In this document: positions 25,401-33,111 of the stretch, in pieces
Layout of the letters: each line of letters begins with the position of its first letter
Numbering within the stretch: the first letter of the stretch is position 1
Assembly (NCBI RefSeq): GCF_000827125.1
Contig: NZ_CP010312.1
Coordinates: 178,123 to 242,122 of the forward strand
From: Geoalkalibacter subterraneus
GTDB lineage: Bacteria; Desulfobacterota; Desulfuromonadia; Desulfuromonadales; Geoalkalibacteraceae
Reading direction: 5' to 3'
Length of the DNA stretch: 64,000 nucleotides
Notes under the pieces: generated by a model
The model's database searches: none
What the model saw: only the letters and a program-made list of their open reading frames with translations
Told to the model about the DNA's origin: nothing
Program-made: the position numbers and the translations under genes

Positions 25401-25776
25401 AACCTCCTTCGCTTTTCACGTCGAAAAAAGAGCCGGCAATCTTCTGGGTACACCCGCGCATTTTACCAAAACGCGCCTCATCCAGCTCGATTCCGAAAGA
25501 GGCGATTTCACAAGGCTGGTATCGGTCTTTGTCCTCCCCGAAGTCTTTGACGATCTTTCTCTTGATCGCCGAAAGAAATCGCCCCTCGCCCGCACAAGGG
25601 TCAAGGATCGCCAGATGATTATGGCTGTTGCCGCGGTGAGAATAGCTAAAATCGACCGAAAGGACACTGGAGATCGACTTTACATCCTCGGCAAAGGTCG
25701 GATAATACCCCTTTGCCAACTCGTTTGCGACTGTGCGGCTAAATGTTGTCGTCTTAAGACTTCCGTCAACCTGCAT
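22432..25776 (-). CDS. Fusion of SAM-dependent DNA methyltransferase and SNF2-type helicase
   Basis: 1114 aa. Methyltransferase half: DPCAGEGRF near 58-66, NPPY near 131-134. Helicase half: Walker A NTGTGKTW near 445, DECH near 630, LTATIS motif III near 660, and a motif VI-like HETRRATQGDGRNRR in the C-terminal helicase lobe. Two extra Cys pairs (CPDC...CPWC, about 555-580) form a zinc ribbon inside the helicase. The last residues include QMDLF, a sliding-clamp-type peptide. Similar fusions occur on plasmids and phages and are thought to modify or protect incoming DNA; that role is inference. Co-directional with the 195-aa gene 22 bp upstream. Confidence 0.85.
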   Translation of the reverse strand: MQVDGSLKTTTFSRTVANELAKGYYPTFAEDVKSISSVLSVDFSYSHRGNSHNHLAILDPCAGEGRFLSAIKRKIVKDFGEDKDRYQPCEIASFGIELDEARFGKMRGCTQKIAGSFFDVKSEGGFQLILLNPPYNRQDDQCLLWLKRAQDLLTYRGALVFIIPEYEWHRKEMREYVDANFRFIHVFRSEKHDRFKQLVVFLSKGQDNRRTLPFYARMTQSNFEDSDYPTISQMLKDKPGFSVEISPASSAALPLLSCRDLEPLYCACDKRAEDMAAKVLERTYPANFDTSIRPLGTLRTAHAVQLAAMNSSVESVAINGSSYLAKYMLTTEPESYKDPETSTETMVYKPKVECFLMDSSGGVRKAKECGFDYFELNSHLSGVLLQKLNRDYKPLHETGSDEDFLREELDSIGLMPPQREAVKSLVKGYEYGYKGLGLRANTGTGKTWMARAVKVVMQKRFGAKRSIMVTEPHLVEQIRAEYAQAEFAVHVIDSWKSCKRLCTEKPEGLYLISYSRLRMHPAFFPVVIPKERVVKNAAGENTRESGFVCPDCFGFIEKRPRKSAKDKCPWCQSPLYAYRADGRQKQIGGFGRWISKIEQEGKVSVSCCDNSNLPYVRLLKQVGFDLAIFDECHNASNGNSNQGSAFIRLAASSSRVLTLTATISNGYTSSFYNLLWGIAPEVMSEQGWDRSSPAEFQGQFGAFKQVRKCDEGNRHRSGSRVTTHDTAGISPAVLAYTLPRFAVVDSNDFTDMPPVDREVVRFDLHEKAKEAMAQVDKITSEDIDQEDRLVASAIRNAAYLRTPDVFCFFNQELTLRGEPLGTVARRGIGSEVLGKIDYTVKFAQQCVDRGERLIVYTGNTQKVDMRPVIANAIRKGTCAQVDVLHDKVSAKNVVKWFKETTADVVVVPYKRAGTGLDLIEFINILWFDYTHETRRATQGDGRNRRVVSAAWHRKTFGAVRPCRYRYLVSGPAQEMQLSYTLEKQMTSALAEGEVPLIDPSECGAEGDQSFHAMLTRALRTGEFDYTDPSVLLKKMTQAENSRIDKKNIVADSGDTKDKIANEKKKAPAEDLQEDTSREQVSFFDVLDGPQSVEQRKIQFCKPQQMDLFSDSRAA

Positions 25777-25798
25777 ATTCTCTCCCTCTTCTTATCCC

Positions 25799-26386
25799 TT
25801 AAGCGGCCTGTTCCTGCTGCACGTTGCCCTCTTTTACCTCCAGCTCGATTGAGGCGGCAGGGCAGGGCATGACAAGCTCTCCGCTTTTGATGCCTGCATA
25901 AACCTCTTTTTCGATATTGAGATAATTTTGCAGGCAAACCATGTGTCCAACCCGCGTCTTGACTTCAACCGGCTGAATCAGAAGCCGCTCAAACATCCAG
26001 TCGTACCAATCGGGGTGAACAAAATGGTTCTGATCAAGGATGCGATAGAAAATCTCCCGGCACTGCTCCTGGCTCACCCCCGCGATATATTGCGTATCTT
26101 CAGGCGCAACACAGATCGCAAAATGACTCTCTCCGACACTGGTAAAGCGCACGTTGTAGAGGCTTTGCGCCTCAAACATACCGACCACTTCAGTACCATC
26201 GGCGCTGCGCCCTTCAAGCCTGGCCTTGCCCAGATTGAGAAGATGCGAAAAAGCACGCACCTCCTGGGCCGGGCCAAAACCTGTCATGTAAACAATTTTG
26301 CTGCGCCCGGTCGTTACAAGGTTCGTGCAAACAATCCGCGCTCCAGCCTTTTTCCCTTCGAGAGTCAAAACGATCCGCTCTGTCAT
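25799..26386 (-). CDS. Hypothetical protein, partner of the methyltransferase-helicase
   Basis: 195 aa, no family recognised. AAAGGAGG precedes the ATG by 6 bp. First gene of a two-gene operon with the methyltransferase-helicase; a promoter TTTACT-17 bp-TATATT lies upstream on the minus strand (26437-26409). Features: MTERIVLTLEGKKAGARIV beta-hairpin start, a central WYDWMFERLL helix, acidic C-terminus. The same-size gene would be a plausible regulator or subunit, but this is not shown by sequence. Confidence 0.65.
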   Translation of the reverse strand: MTERIVLTLEGKKAGARIVCTNLVTTGRSKIVYMTGFGPAQEVRAFSHLLNLGKARLEGRSADGTEVVGMFEAQSLYNVRFTSVGESHFAICVAPEDTQYIAGVSQEQCREIFYRILDQNHFVHPDWYDWMFERLLIQPVEVKTRVGHMVCLQNYLNIEKEVYAGIKSGELVMPCPAASIELEVKEGNVQQEQAA

Positions 26387-26513
26387 GAAACCTCCTTTGA
26401 ATAAAGAAAATATAGCAAAACAAAAATAAAAAGTAAAGAAAAAAAATAAAAGAAATTCAGGGGAATATATTCATTCAGGAGAAGCCGCGCCACCACCCTA
26501 TTCCCAAAATGCC

Positions 26514-26542
26514 TTGTCATGTTTGTTATACAGTGCTAATCT
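26514..26542 (+). promoter_or_regulatory. Promoter for the 49-aa membrane protein gene
   Basis: TTGTCA (26514-26519), 17 bp, TAATCT (26537-26542), about 37 bp before the start codon. Confidence 0.5.
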
Positions 26543-26578
26543 TGTGACAGGAATGAACTCGGCAGAAAGGATGAGAAC

Positions 26579-26728
26579 ATGAAAGAGAATGCGCCGCAAA
26601 AAGAGGCAGATCGCTGGGCAGATCTGACGTTTGGCGAGAAGGTGGAGACGGTTCTGGGCCTGGTCGTAATGATTGGGACCGGGTACTTCCTTCTAAAGCA
26701 CAACCGAACCGATATTGCAGGGCGATGA
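26579..26728 (+). CDS. Small single-span membrane protein
   Basis: 49 aa. Charged N-terminal half (MKENAPQKEADRWADLTFGE) followed by one transmembrane segment (VLGLVVMIGTGYFLL) and a short basic tail. GAAAGGA lies 7 bp before ATG 26579. It has its own promoter and a strong terminator right after, which argues that it is a real single-gene unit. Function unknown. Confidence 0.65.
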   Translation: MKENAPQKEADRWADLTFGEKVETVLGLVVMIGTGYFLLKHNRTDIAGR

Positions 26729-26736
26729 CACAGCTA

Positions 26737-26778
26737 AGCCCCTACCATGTGTGAAGCAGCGGTAGGGGCTTCTATTTT
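26737..26778 (+). terminator. Intrinsic terminator
   Basis: AGCCCCTACC (26737-26746) pairs with GGTAGGGGCT (26761-26770), followed by TCTATTTT. It serves the 49-aa gene; on the other strand it lies at the end of tmk. Confidence 0.85.
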
Positions 26779-27433
26779 ACACAGCCCTGTCGCGGGGAAC
26801 CTTCATTGCGCCCAGGATCTTCTTCATTGTGGCCTCAAATACGCCTTCGGGCGAAAGGCGCGCATCGATCATGAACATACGCCTTGGCTCGCGCGCTGCA
26901 AGCTGCCAATACCCGAATCGAACCCGGTGATGAAAGCGCAGCGATTCACGCTCAAAGCGTCCCTCCTTGCCGCTGGCTGTCTCAACGCGACTCAGAGCAC
27001 GCCCAAGGCCGATCTCCGGCGGCAAATCGAGTAGAAAGGTTGTCTGCGGGTAAATCCCGCCTGTGGCGATCTGATTAAGTTCCCGAATGAGTGTCAGATC
27101 AAGACCGCGACCATAGCCCTGATAGGCTTCGGTGGAGTCGCAGTAGCGGTCGCAGAGCACCACCGCTCCACGCTCAAGAGCAGGCACAATGACTTCTTCG
27201 ACATGCTGGGCTCTGCCCGCCGCATAAAGCAAAAGCTCGGCCCTCGATACGATCTCGCTGTTTCGGGCATCCAGTAGTATCTCGCGCACCTTCTGGCCGA
27301 TGGGACAACCCCCCGGCTCTCGCGTCAAGACGACCTCAATGCCTTTTACCCGCAAGGCTTCAGCTACCTTGAGAATAAGTGTCGATTTGCCCGACCCCTC
27401 GCCACCTTCAAATGAAAACAGATTCCTCCCCAT
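26777..27433 (-). CDS. tmk: Thymidylate kinase
   Basis: Phosphorylates dTMP to dTDP. 218 aa with P-loop FEGGEGSGKST (residues 8-18), LTREPGG, the DRY-type CDRYCDSTEAYQGYGRG and a lid segment GRFERES: all family marks. Start ATG with AGGAG 6-9 bp upstream. Second copy beyond a presumed chromosomal one; together with plasmid thyX it forms a dTTP route. Placed alone between terminators, so separately transcribed. Confidence 0.93.
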   Translation of the reverse strand: MGRNLFSFEGGEGSGKSTLILKVAEALRVKGIEVVLTREPGGCPIGQKVREILLDARNSEIVSRAELLLYAAGRAQHVEEVIVPALERGAVVLCDRYCDSTEAYQGYGRGLDLTLIRELNQIATGGIYPQTTFLLDLPPEIGLGRALSRVETASGKEGRFERESLRFHHRVRFGYWQLAAREPRRMFMIDARLSPEGVFEATMKKILGAMKVPRDRAV

Positions 27434-27549
27434 GACCTCTCCTTGAATTTTGTGAACTGATTATCTCATAAATTATATAAAAATACAAGAAAATAAAATA
27501 AGAAATACATTGGTGGGATTTTTTGTTTTTTGTGAGACTTTGCGACACG

Positions 27550-27578
27550 AAAAAAGGCCAGAGCAAAGTGCCCTGGCC
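27550..27578 (-). terminator. Intrinsic terminator of the GHKL ATPase operon
   Basis: On the minus strand GGCCAG...CTGGCC (27578-27556) is followed by six T. It lies about 30 bp after the GHKL gene stop. Confidence 0.8.
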
Positions 27579-27608
27579 CTCAGATGAAAGTTCACAGTGA
27601 CCCATAAA

Positions 27609-29234
27609 TCAGGCCGCAAGCTCTATGCACGCCTCTCCCTTCTCCGAAATCGTCACCAGCAGTTTTTTGCCCTCAAGGGCCGGGAAATCTCCAATTCGCG
27701 CCACCCCGTCAAGAACGCTTTTGAGCATTTGCGCGGGATCGCTGTTGCGAAGATTGGCGACCATGGCAGAAAACTTGTCGTAATCACTATCGGCATCGTC
27801 CTCGCAGAACAAATCGCACTCATCGCGGTAATTGCAGGCTTGGCGCACCACCTGTCCAGTTTTCTCGCCGGCAGGGACAACAAACCCTTCAGCACAAACC
27901 ATGGCGTGGGCGGTAAAGGTGACAGGCTCAAGCCCCGGTGCCTTAAGGGTAAAACTTTCACACAAGATGATCTTGCCGTAAACCCACTTGCCCCAGAAAT
28001 TCTGCTCACCCTGCTCGTTGTTGATTTCAAGCTCCCACTCTTTCTGGTCGAGATTCACCAGATACTTGTTGGCCCAGTGACCTTCAGGGAGACTTCGGCG
28101 CAGTACGGGCATCTTGGTATCGAAAAGATACATCCACTCAAAAGCTCCTTCGCCTTCCAGACAAATATCATTCATAATTGAGGCGAGACACACCTGGCCG
28201 CTTTCAACCTGCTCGCGGTAGACAGGTTTAGATAAGACTCTCGTCCCATCTTCCCATTCCTGAAAGATCAGAGGGTAGCTCTCTGCCACCTCAAGATAGC
28301 TTGCGGGGATAAAGGGCAGGTCGTTGAGCATCTTTACCGCATATTGCTCCACCGCTCGCAGATAGGTGTTTGCGAATTCTTCAGGGCTAAGTCGTGCAAA
28401 CTCTTCCTCAAGATGTTTTTTCCACACCTCGGCAAGAGCATCCCTGACCTGACAAGCAGCACCTTCCGGGTCGATAAGGCTGTCACGGTCGGGAATACGC
28501 GCAAAAAATCGGCGCGGGTCAAGATGGACAATATCGGCCCTGTCCGATCCTGAATAATATCCGCGCTCATCCAAAACCTTGACCCCTTGCAAATAAAATA
28601 TGCGCCTGCTGCTGGAGAGATCCCCTTTGACCCCGGCGTGCAAGCCGACCAGACTTACATATCCGATCGGCGTTTTTTCAAAAGTGCGGCCGCCATCAAG
28701 AGCGCAGGGGCGTGCGATCTCCTCGCCGTTGAAAAAGACCGGGATCGGAAAACCCTTGGCATAAGCCCCAATCTGCTTTGAAAGCTCCTTTGAATCAACA
28801 TCAAAGCCTTCAAGATCGACCTCGGTTCCAACCCTCGGTGCGTGAATACACGGCTCAACGACAACCGACTCTCCCGCCAGCACATCCTCTGTCACCAGAT
28901 TGGAACGAAGCCCACCGGATTTAACCGTCACCGTAGGACAGCAAAACAGGGCCGCCAAAAAGCCCATACCGAAAGGCGTATCCTGCCGCTGTATGTTTTC
29001 ATCCCAGCCGGATTCAGCCACCGAGAGAAGATTCTGAAAATCCCCCACCCCGCAACCGTCATCCTTGACCTGGAGAACCTTTTGCTCCTCAAAATACCGA
29101 AAAGAAACATAGCTTGCCCCGGCCCGGCGAGCATTTTGGGCAAGCTCGCCAATAACTTTGAATTTATTGCTGAACGCATAGCGCAAATTGGACATCAGGC
29201 GTGACTGATTGATTTTAAGAGAAATTTCGCTCAT
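27609..29234 (-). CDS. GHKL (Hsp90/MutL/MORC-type) ATPase
   Basis: 541 aa. Bergerat ATP-binding fold near the N-terminus: N-box GELAQNARRAGAS (about 29-41), DDGCGV (about 57-62), and GMGFLAALF lid (about 93). The rest is not assigned; it contains a transducer-like region and an acidic Cys-containing stretch (ECDLFCEDDADSDYD) near 490. Such stand-alone GHKL proteins include MORC-like and Hsp90-like members, often in defence or conflict systems. Start ATG 29234 chosen because GGAGGG lies 8 bp upstream, where the previous gene ends. Forms a two-gene operon with the 122-aa protein. Confidence 0.8.
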   Translation of the reverse strand: MSEISLKINQSRLMSNLRYAFSNKFKVIGELAQNARRAGASYVSFRYFEEQKVLQVKDDGCGVGDFQNLLSVAESGWDENIQRQDTPFGMGFLAALFCCPTVTVKSGGLRSNLVTEDVLAGESVVVEPCIHAPRVGTEVDLEGFDVDSKELSKQIGAYAKGFPIPVFFNGEEIARPCALDGGRTFEKTPIGYVSLVGLHAGVKGDLSSSRRIFYLQGVKVLDERGYYSGSDRADIVHLDPRRFFARIPDRDSLIDPEGAACQVRDALAEVWKKHLEEEFARLSPEEFANTYLRAVEQYAVKMLNDLPFIPASYLEVAESYPLIFQEWEDGTRVLSKPVYREQVESGQVCLASIMNDICLEGEGAFEWMYLFDTKMPVLRRSLPEGHWANKYLVNLDQKEWELEINNEQGEQNFWGKWVYGKIILCESFTLKAPGLEPVTFTAHAMVCAEGFVVPAGEKTGQVVRQACNYRDECDLFCEDDADSDYDKFSAMVANLRNSDPAQMLKSVLDGVARIGDFPALEGKKLLVTISEKGEACIELAA

Positions 29235-29238
29235 AGAC

Positions 29239-29607
29239 TTAACCCTCCTGGCTGTTGAGATCATCGTTAGACACAAACCCCCACATCTCGACAAACACCC
29301 CTTCATCGGTACGCGCTGCACGCGCATCGTCATCCACCTCGACAGGGTGAGTCGAATCCTCATCGGCATAAAACTTTCGGGCCAGAGCGATCTCTTTTGA
29401 CCCCGCCCACGCCTTCTGGTCGACCTCTACCCCGGCTTCGACAAGAAGCGCATCCGTTTTTGCGAACCTGGCCTCCACGACGATCTTGCCGTTGCGAAGC
29501 GGGGCCGCCTCGTCGTCCCGGCGGTCGATAATCACCACCTCCGGCGTGCGGTGATGCGAATACGCTCTCACCGAACCATCTTCTGCAATCTCAACAACAA
29601 TCTGCAT
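29239..29607 (-). CDS. Hypothetical protein, first gene of the GHKL operon
   Basis: 122 aa, acidic; begins MQIVVEIAEDGSVRAYSHHR, likely beta-rich at the N-terminus, then a helical Ala/Glu part. GGAGG lies 4-5 bp before ATG. The stop is 4 bp from the next start, so translation is coupled with the GHKL ATPase. No family recognised; a small partner or substrate of the ATPase is a reasonable guess only. Confidence 0.65.
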   Translation of the reverse strand: MQIVVEIAEDGSVRAYSHHRTPEVVIIDRRDDEAAPLRNGKIVVEARFAKTDALLVEAGVEVDQKAWAGSKEIALARKFYADEDSTHPVEVDDDARAARTDEGVFVEMWGFVSNDDLNSQEG

Positions 29608-29725
29608 AAAACCTCCGTAAAAACTCCCGCCGCGAGGAGTTCGATGAATTCCCCTGGTGCGGCAAGTCAGGGGAAGGGGAAAGAGATACCTCTATCAACT
29701 ATGGTAAGCGCAAAGGAGTAATGAC

Positions 29726-29754
29726 AGAATATAACGAAATATATAAAAAGTCAA
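29726..29754 (-). promoter_or_regulatory. Promoter for the GHKL operon
   Basis: On the minus strand TTGACT (29754-29749), 17 bp, TATTCT (29731-29726) in a very A/T-rich stretch. Same build as the plus-strand promoter family. Confidence 0.55.
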
Positions 29755-29842
29755 TATAAAAAATATAATTGACAACCAGAACCTAGAACATTAACATCCT
29801 GCTTGAAATGATTGACATATCCAACAAAAGGGGGACACTCCT

Positions 29843-30148
29843 ATGAACAATCCACTAGGGGAGTATCTAAAGAAAATTCGATTGGAAAAAGACATAGGGT
29901 TGCGCGAGTTGTGCGACCTTATCGAAAAAGATCCTCGGTGTGGTGTTTCGGTTTCCCCTTCTTACTATTCGCAAATTGAAACGGGGAACAATCTCAGGCT
30001 GGAAAAGATCACCTTCGACAAAATATGGGCGATCGCAATAGTATTGGGTATTGACCCGATAGGACTGTTCATTCTCAGTCGGCCCCAAATTCCACAATAC
30101 CTGGCGAAAAAAAGAAATCGCCATCGACTGTTTCCTGCCGAACTTTAA
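29843..30148 (+). CDS. XRE-family HTH regulator
   Basis: 101 aa. XRE helix-turn-helix about residues 5-75: LGEYLKKIRLEKDIGLRELC, then SPSYYSQIETG recognition helix and ILGIDPIGLF-like closing helix. GGGGG lies about 9 bp before ATG. A TTGACA at 29770 is part of its upstream region. It stands alone before the TumE/TumA pair and could control it or the divergent GHKL operon. Confidence 0.85.
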   Translation: MNNPLGEYLKKIRLEKDIGLRELCDLIEKDPRCGVSVSPSYYSQIETGNNLRLEKITFDKIWAIAIVLGIDPIGLFILSRPQIPQYLAKKRNRHRLFPAEL

Positions 30149-30373
30149 GACCAAGCAGAAGAAGCTATGAAGACGGGTTGAGGCATTGAGGCCGCCACCG
30201 AAGATCAGGTGCTTCGAGACAGCCTCATCATGGGCTGTCACCACCTCGAATCCCACAAAAATCCACCCGCTCCAGGCGTAGCTTGGTCGCTGGAGCGATG
30301 AGCTTGATCTATCGGAATATCTGCGGGTCGAACCTTCAATGTATCAGTAAGACGAGGTAGAAATTCGGAAAGT

Positions 30374-30416
30374 TTGACGGGAAAAACTGCATCGTGTAAT
30401 ATCATCAGGTGATAAT
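30374..30416 (+). promoter_or_regulatory. Promoter and operator of tumE-tumA
   Basis: TTGACG (30374-30379), 17 bp, TAATAT (30397-30402), then TATCATCAGGTGATA, an inverted repeat (TATCA/TGATA) that covers the likely transcription start and touches the ATG. Its place suits autoregulation by the antitoxin-toxin complex. Confidence 0.65.
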
Positions 30417-30773
30417 ATGATTGATAACGAACTGAATTGCCTTCTGGATCTTGACAGAGAAACGTTCCACATGGAGAGGGGATTTTGGGTCAAGTTCGAT
30501 GTGCGGCAGGTTGAGTCTTCAAGGCAGATCCCTCATGGCATCCGTTATTCTGCGAGCCTTCACGACTCGAGAAACAGGCGAATTCTTGGCTTCGACAATG
30601 CCCATGGGTATGATTTTGGAGGGCGAAATCGATACCGAGCACGCAAGGTGACCTGGGATCATATCCATCGTGAAGATCGTGTCGAGGAGTATGAATTTGC
30701 CTCTGCGGCGCAGCTTCTCGAAGATTTCTGGCGGGAAGCCAGGGAAATAATAGATGGGGGTAAAAACGAATGA
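30417..30773 (+). CDS. tumE: TumE-like toxin (DUF6516)
   Basis: 118 aa. RYSASLHD, ILGFDNAHG, WDHIHRED and LLEDFWREAREII follow the TumE/DUF6516 order. In described TumE/TumA (tumAB-type) plasmid pairs TumE is the toxin and lies first. ATG 30417 follows AGGTGAT. Its end overlaps tumA (ATGA at 30770), so the two are translated together. The module would stabilise the plasmid by post-segregational killing. Confidence 0.8.
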   Translation: MIDNELNCLLDLDRETFHMERGFWVKFDVRQVESSRQIPHGIRYSASLHDSRNRRILGFDNAHGYDFGGRNRYRARKVTWDHIHREDRVEEYEFASAAQLLEDFWREAREIIDGGKNE

Positions 30774-31138
30774 GAAAAAAAATCATCAAGGTCGGGATCA
30801 TGCCTCGGGACCAGTATATTCAGCGCACAATTGACATCGCCAGCGGTCAATACAAGCCGAAAAAGACAGAGCCGAAAATTTGGTTCGACTCCCTCAAAAG
30901 CTTGGGAGAGGTATTGAGTAGGGAAAATCAGGATCTCCTTAAAACAATCCTGGAGTACAACCCCCACAGCATCAAGGAACTCGAAGTAATCACGGGCAGA
31001 AAAAGCTCGAACCTCTCGCGCACGCTCAGAACAATGGAGCAGCACGGCCTGGTGGACCTCGAACCTGGTCCGGGGCACACGACCCGACCCAAGGTCAAGG
31101 GTACGAATTTCCAAGTCGAATTCGGCTTGATACAGTAA
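30770..31138 (+). CDS. tumA: TumA-like antitoxin, winged-HTH (HVO_A0114 type)
   Basis: 122 aa. IWFDSLKSLGEVLS, then a winged helix: LLKTILEYNPHSIKELEVITG-like first helices and RKSSNLSRTLRTMEQHGLV recognition helix, as in HVO_A0114-type regulators paired with TumE. Would neutralise TumE and repress the operator at 30402-30416. A strong terminator follows 37 bp later. Confidence 0.8.
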   Translation: MRKKIIKVGIMPRDQYIQRTIDIASGQYKPKKTEPKIWFDSLKSLGEVLSRENQDLLKTILEYNPHSIKELEVITGRKSSNLSRTLRTMEQHGLVDLEPGPGHTTRPKVKGTNFQVEFGLIQ

Positions 31139-31175
31139 CCTGTCTCGAACCGAGCGAAAGGATATTTTCAGACCG

Positions 31176-31214
31176 AAAAAGGCCGCACCTCGGAAAAAAA
31201 GGTGCGGCCTTTTT
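31176..31214 (+). terminator. Intrinsic terminator after tumA
   Basis: AAAAAGGCCGCACC (31176-31189) pairs with GGTGCGGCCTTTTT (31201-31214). Works in both directions; on the minus side it follows the 120-aa gene at 31299 by some 85 bp. Confidence 0.9.
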
Positions 31215-31298
31215 CGGGCCTGAAGTGGCCGCTCGGGTTTTACGGTGCGACTGCCAAGGGACGTGTAGACACCATTCAATTGAGCAGAGGAGCGAAAC

Positions 31299-31661
31299 TT
31301 ACCAGCTTGCGGCCTCGACTTCTTCACGAAGTTTCTTCATGGCCTTAGCGTCTTCTCGAAGAGTGAGCGTATTTGTTGAAACAACCTGCATTATCATTTG
31401 CCGAAGCATTTGCTCAACAAGATCGGAAACTGGAGAGCGAAGGTTGTGTGCTTTTTCTTTGAGACTTCCCCAGAGTCCGGCTGGGACATGAATCTTTCGA
31501 GTCTTTGTTTCGGACTGCCGCGACAACAGAGTGCAGGTCTTAAGCGGGTCGATCTCCGCAATCCGTAAGATTTCCGCCGGCAGAAGGTCGAAGCTCTCCT
31601 CCAGAAGATCGAGCCATCGCCAAAGCTGCGGGCTTAGTCGTACTTCGACATTTTTCCCCAC
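31299..31661 (-). CDS. Hypothetical protein, possible ribbon-helix-helix
   Basis: 120 aa from a GTG start with GGAGG 6-7 bp upstream inside the end of the preceding gene. The N-terminus MGKNVEVRLSPQLWRWLDLL and a repeat-like KIHVPAGLWGSLKEKAHNLR...VSDLVEQMLRQM each look like strand-helix-helix units, so one or two RHH-type folds are possible. It ends the minus operon that begins with the DndC-like gene. A DNA-binding or regulatory role would fit. Confidence 0.6.
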   Translation of the reverse strand: MGKNVEVRLSPQLWRWLDLLEESFDLLPAEILRIAEIDPLKTCTLLSRQSETKTRKIHVPAGLWGSLKEKAHNLRSPVSDLVEQMLRQMIMQVVSTNTLTLREDAKAMKKLREEVEAASW

Positions 31662-31662
31662 A

Positions 31663-31827
31663 TCATCCTCCCGCCAAAGACAAAAACTTCTCGGCCAAGA
31701 CGGGGGAGGCCAGCGACCAGAAACTGCAGGTCACACCCCACGCTTTCTCAAAAAAAACAAAAGCTCGCTCCATATTGACCGCCAGAAAACCTCCGGCAAA
31801 AATTCCGATCAGTGCCTTGAACATCAT
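31663..31827 (-). CDS. Small membrane protein
   Basis: 54 aa with one hydrophobic span (ALIGIFAGGFLAV) at the N-terminus. Start ATG 31827 with AAAGGAGAG about 6 bp upstream (a second ATG follows at 31824). Too short to assign. It lies between the frameshifted TGT-like gene and the RHH-like gene with almost no gaps, so it belongs to the same operon. Confidence 0.5.
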   Translation of the reverse strand: MMFKALIGIFAGGFLAVNMERAFVFFEKAWGVTCSFWSLASPVLAEKFLSLAGG

Positions 31828-31840
31828 CTTCTCTCCTTTC

Positions 31841-33111
31841 TCAAAAACCAAGGGCCATCTGAAGTGGCCTTGGATCTTTGCTCGCGCCTTTTCGCCTGAT
31901 GCGCCGAGGCCCTTGCCGAACTCCCGCCGCAGCGCCGAAGGCAAATGCTGTCTGGGTATCGGGTATCCCCTGCGCAAGCTCTCTTCCCGCTATGGCGACA
32001 AGGGCACGGGTGCGCGCTTGCGGCCGTGCCTCGAGAGTTCGCTGCGCTGCCATCGCCGCCGGCCACACGGCTGGGATCTGGGTCAGAAGACCGCGATAGG
32101 ACGGATCGTTCTCATCGATCAGGTAGCCCAACTCGCAGCCATAGCTTATCCCCAGAAAATCCTCTCTGTCGCACTCGGACTCGCTTTGCGAGGCCTTGAC
32201 CCATGCCTGAATCTCAGCCCGCTCGCGCCGACCAAAGAGCTTGGCCAGTGCCCGCGCTTCGTTTGGCTCAAGAAATCCCGGCGTGTTGCAAAGGTCAAAC
32301 TGCAACTCGGTCTCGTCGGCGCCCAAAAAGACATCGGATAGAATTGCGGCTTCAGCGCGACAGAGCCCGCGGCCTTGAAGGTAGTGTCTCAAATATCGCT
32401 GGCAGGATCGCTCATAGACCGTGCGCAGCCTTTGCGAGACCTCCCTGGTCAGCACCCGGCCCTTGCCCGCCCAGGCCCGGATCCTGTTCGAGTCGCAGTA
32501 GATAGCTGTTGTCGGACAAACGCTCCAGATCGCCTCGGCGGTTCTGGTGATACGTTTTTGGCCGATACCGAACAGATGAATCGAGGCCGGGCGCACAAGA
32601 CGCACCAGCTCGGCGACATCTTTTGCGCCCCAGGCCATTTTGTTGAAGGCGAATCCGGGGATGATCGTGCGGATTTCGCTTCCAAGACAGCCGAGATAAG
32701 AGACGTACTCAACCCGCTTCCAGCCAATCTGAAGAGGAGCGATGATGCGTGCGCCGCGATCACTTAGCTCTCGAATCTGCTCGATGTGTCTCCACTGAAG
32801 CCTGGCCGTCTCGTTCATGTCGCCGATGACATCCGGGCAACCAGGTGCAACAGCTCAGGGCGCTCGCAGGCATCGACCAAGCGAGCGTATTTATCGAGAA
32901 CGGCATCGAAATCAACCCGGCGGCCCTTGGTAAATGCCGTATAAGCCCCCGAATCGACAAAGATCTGCACGCCGTTTCTGTTGGCCTCGACCATCGCGGC
33001 AAAAACCCCGGCGCCAATCTCCTGAACGACAACCCCAACAGGATGTCCGGCCCTGGCGAAACCTTTGAAATCGGCCGGGGCGCTGGCCCCAGACCCAAAT
33101 GCCGTGATCAA
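31841..33111 (-). pseudogene. TGT/DpdA-like base-exchange protein, single-base frameshift
   Basis: Two open frames make one protein: TTG 33111 (GGAGGAGG upstream) reads MITAFGSGASAPADF, IFVDSGAYTAFTKG and ...LLHLVA; after 32836 the next frame gives PDVIGD, IIAPLQIGW, TIIPGFAFNK and SIHLFGIG. The order DSGAYT / APDVIGD / PLQ-GW / PGFAFNK / FGIG resembles the TIM barrel of tRNA-guanine transglycosylases, including DpdA, which puts 7-deazaguanines into DNA. Joining needs one extra C in the run GTTGCCCGG. It is either a true mutation or a sequence error in a C-run. Alone, ATG 32818 could give a 325-aa product lacking the DSGAYT segment. Downstream of the DndC-like gene. Confidence 0.65.
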
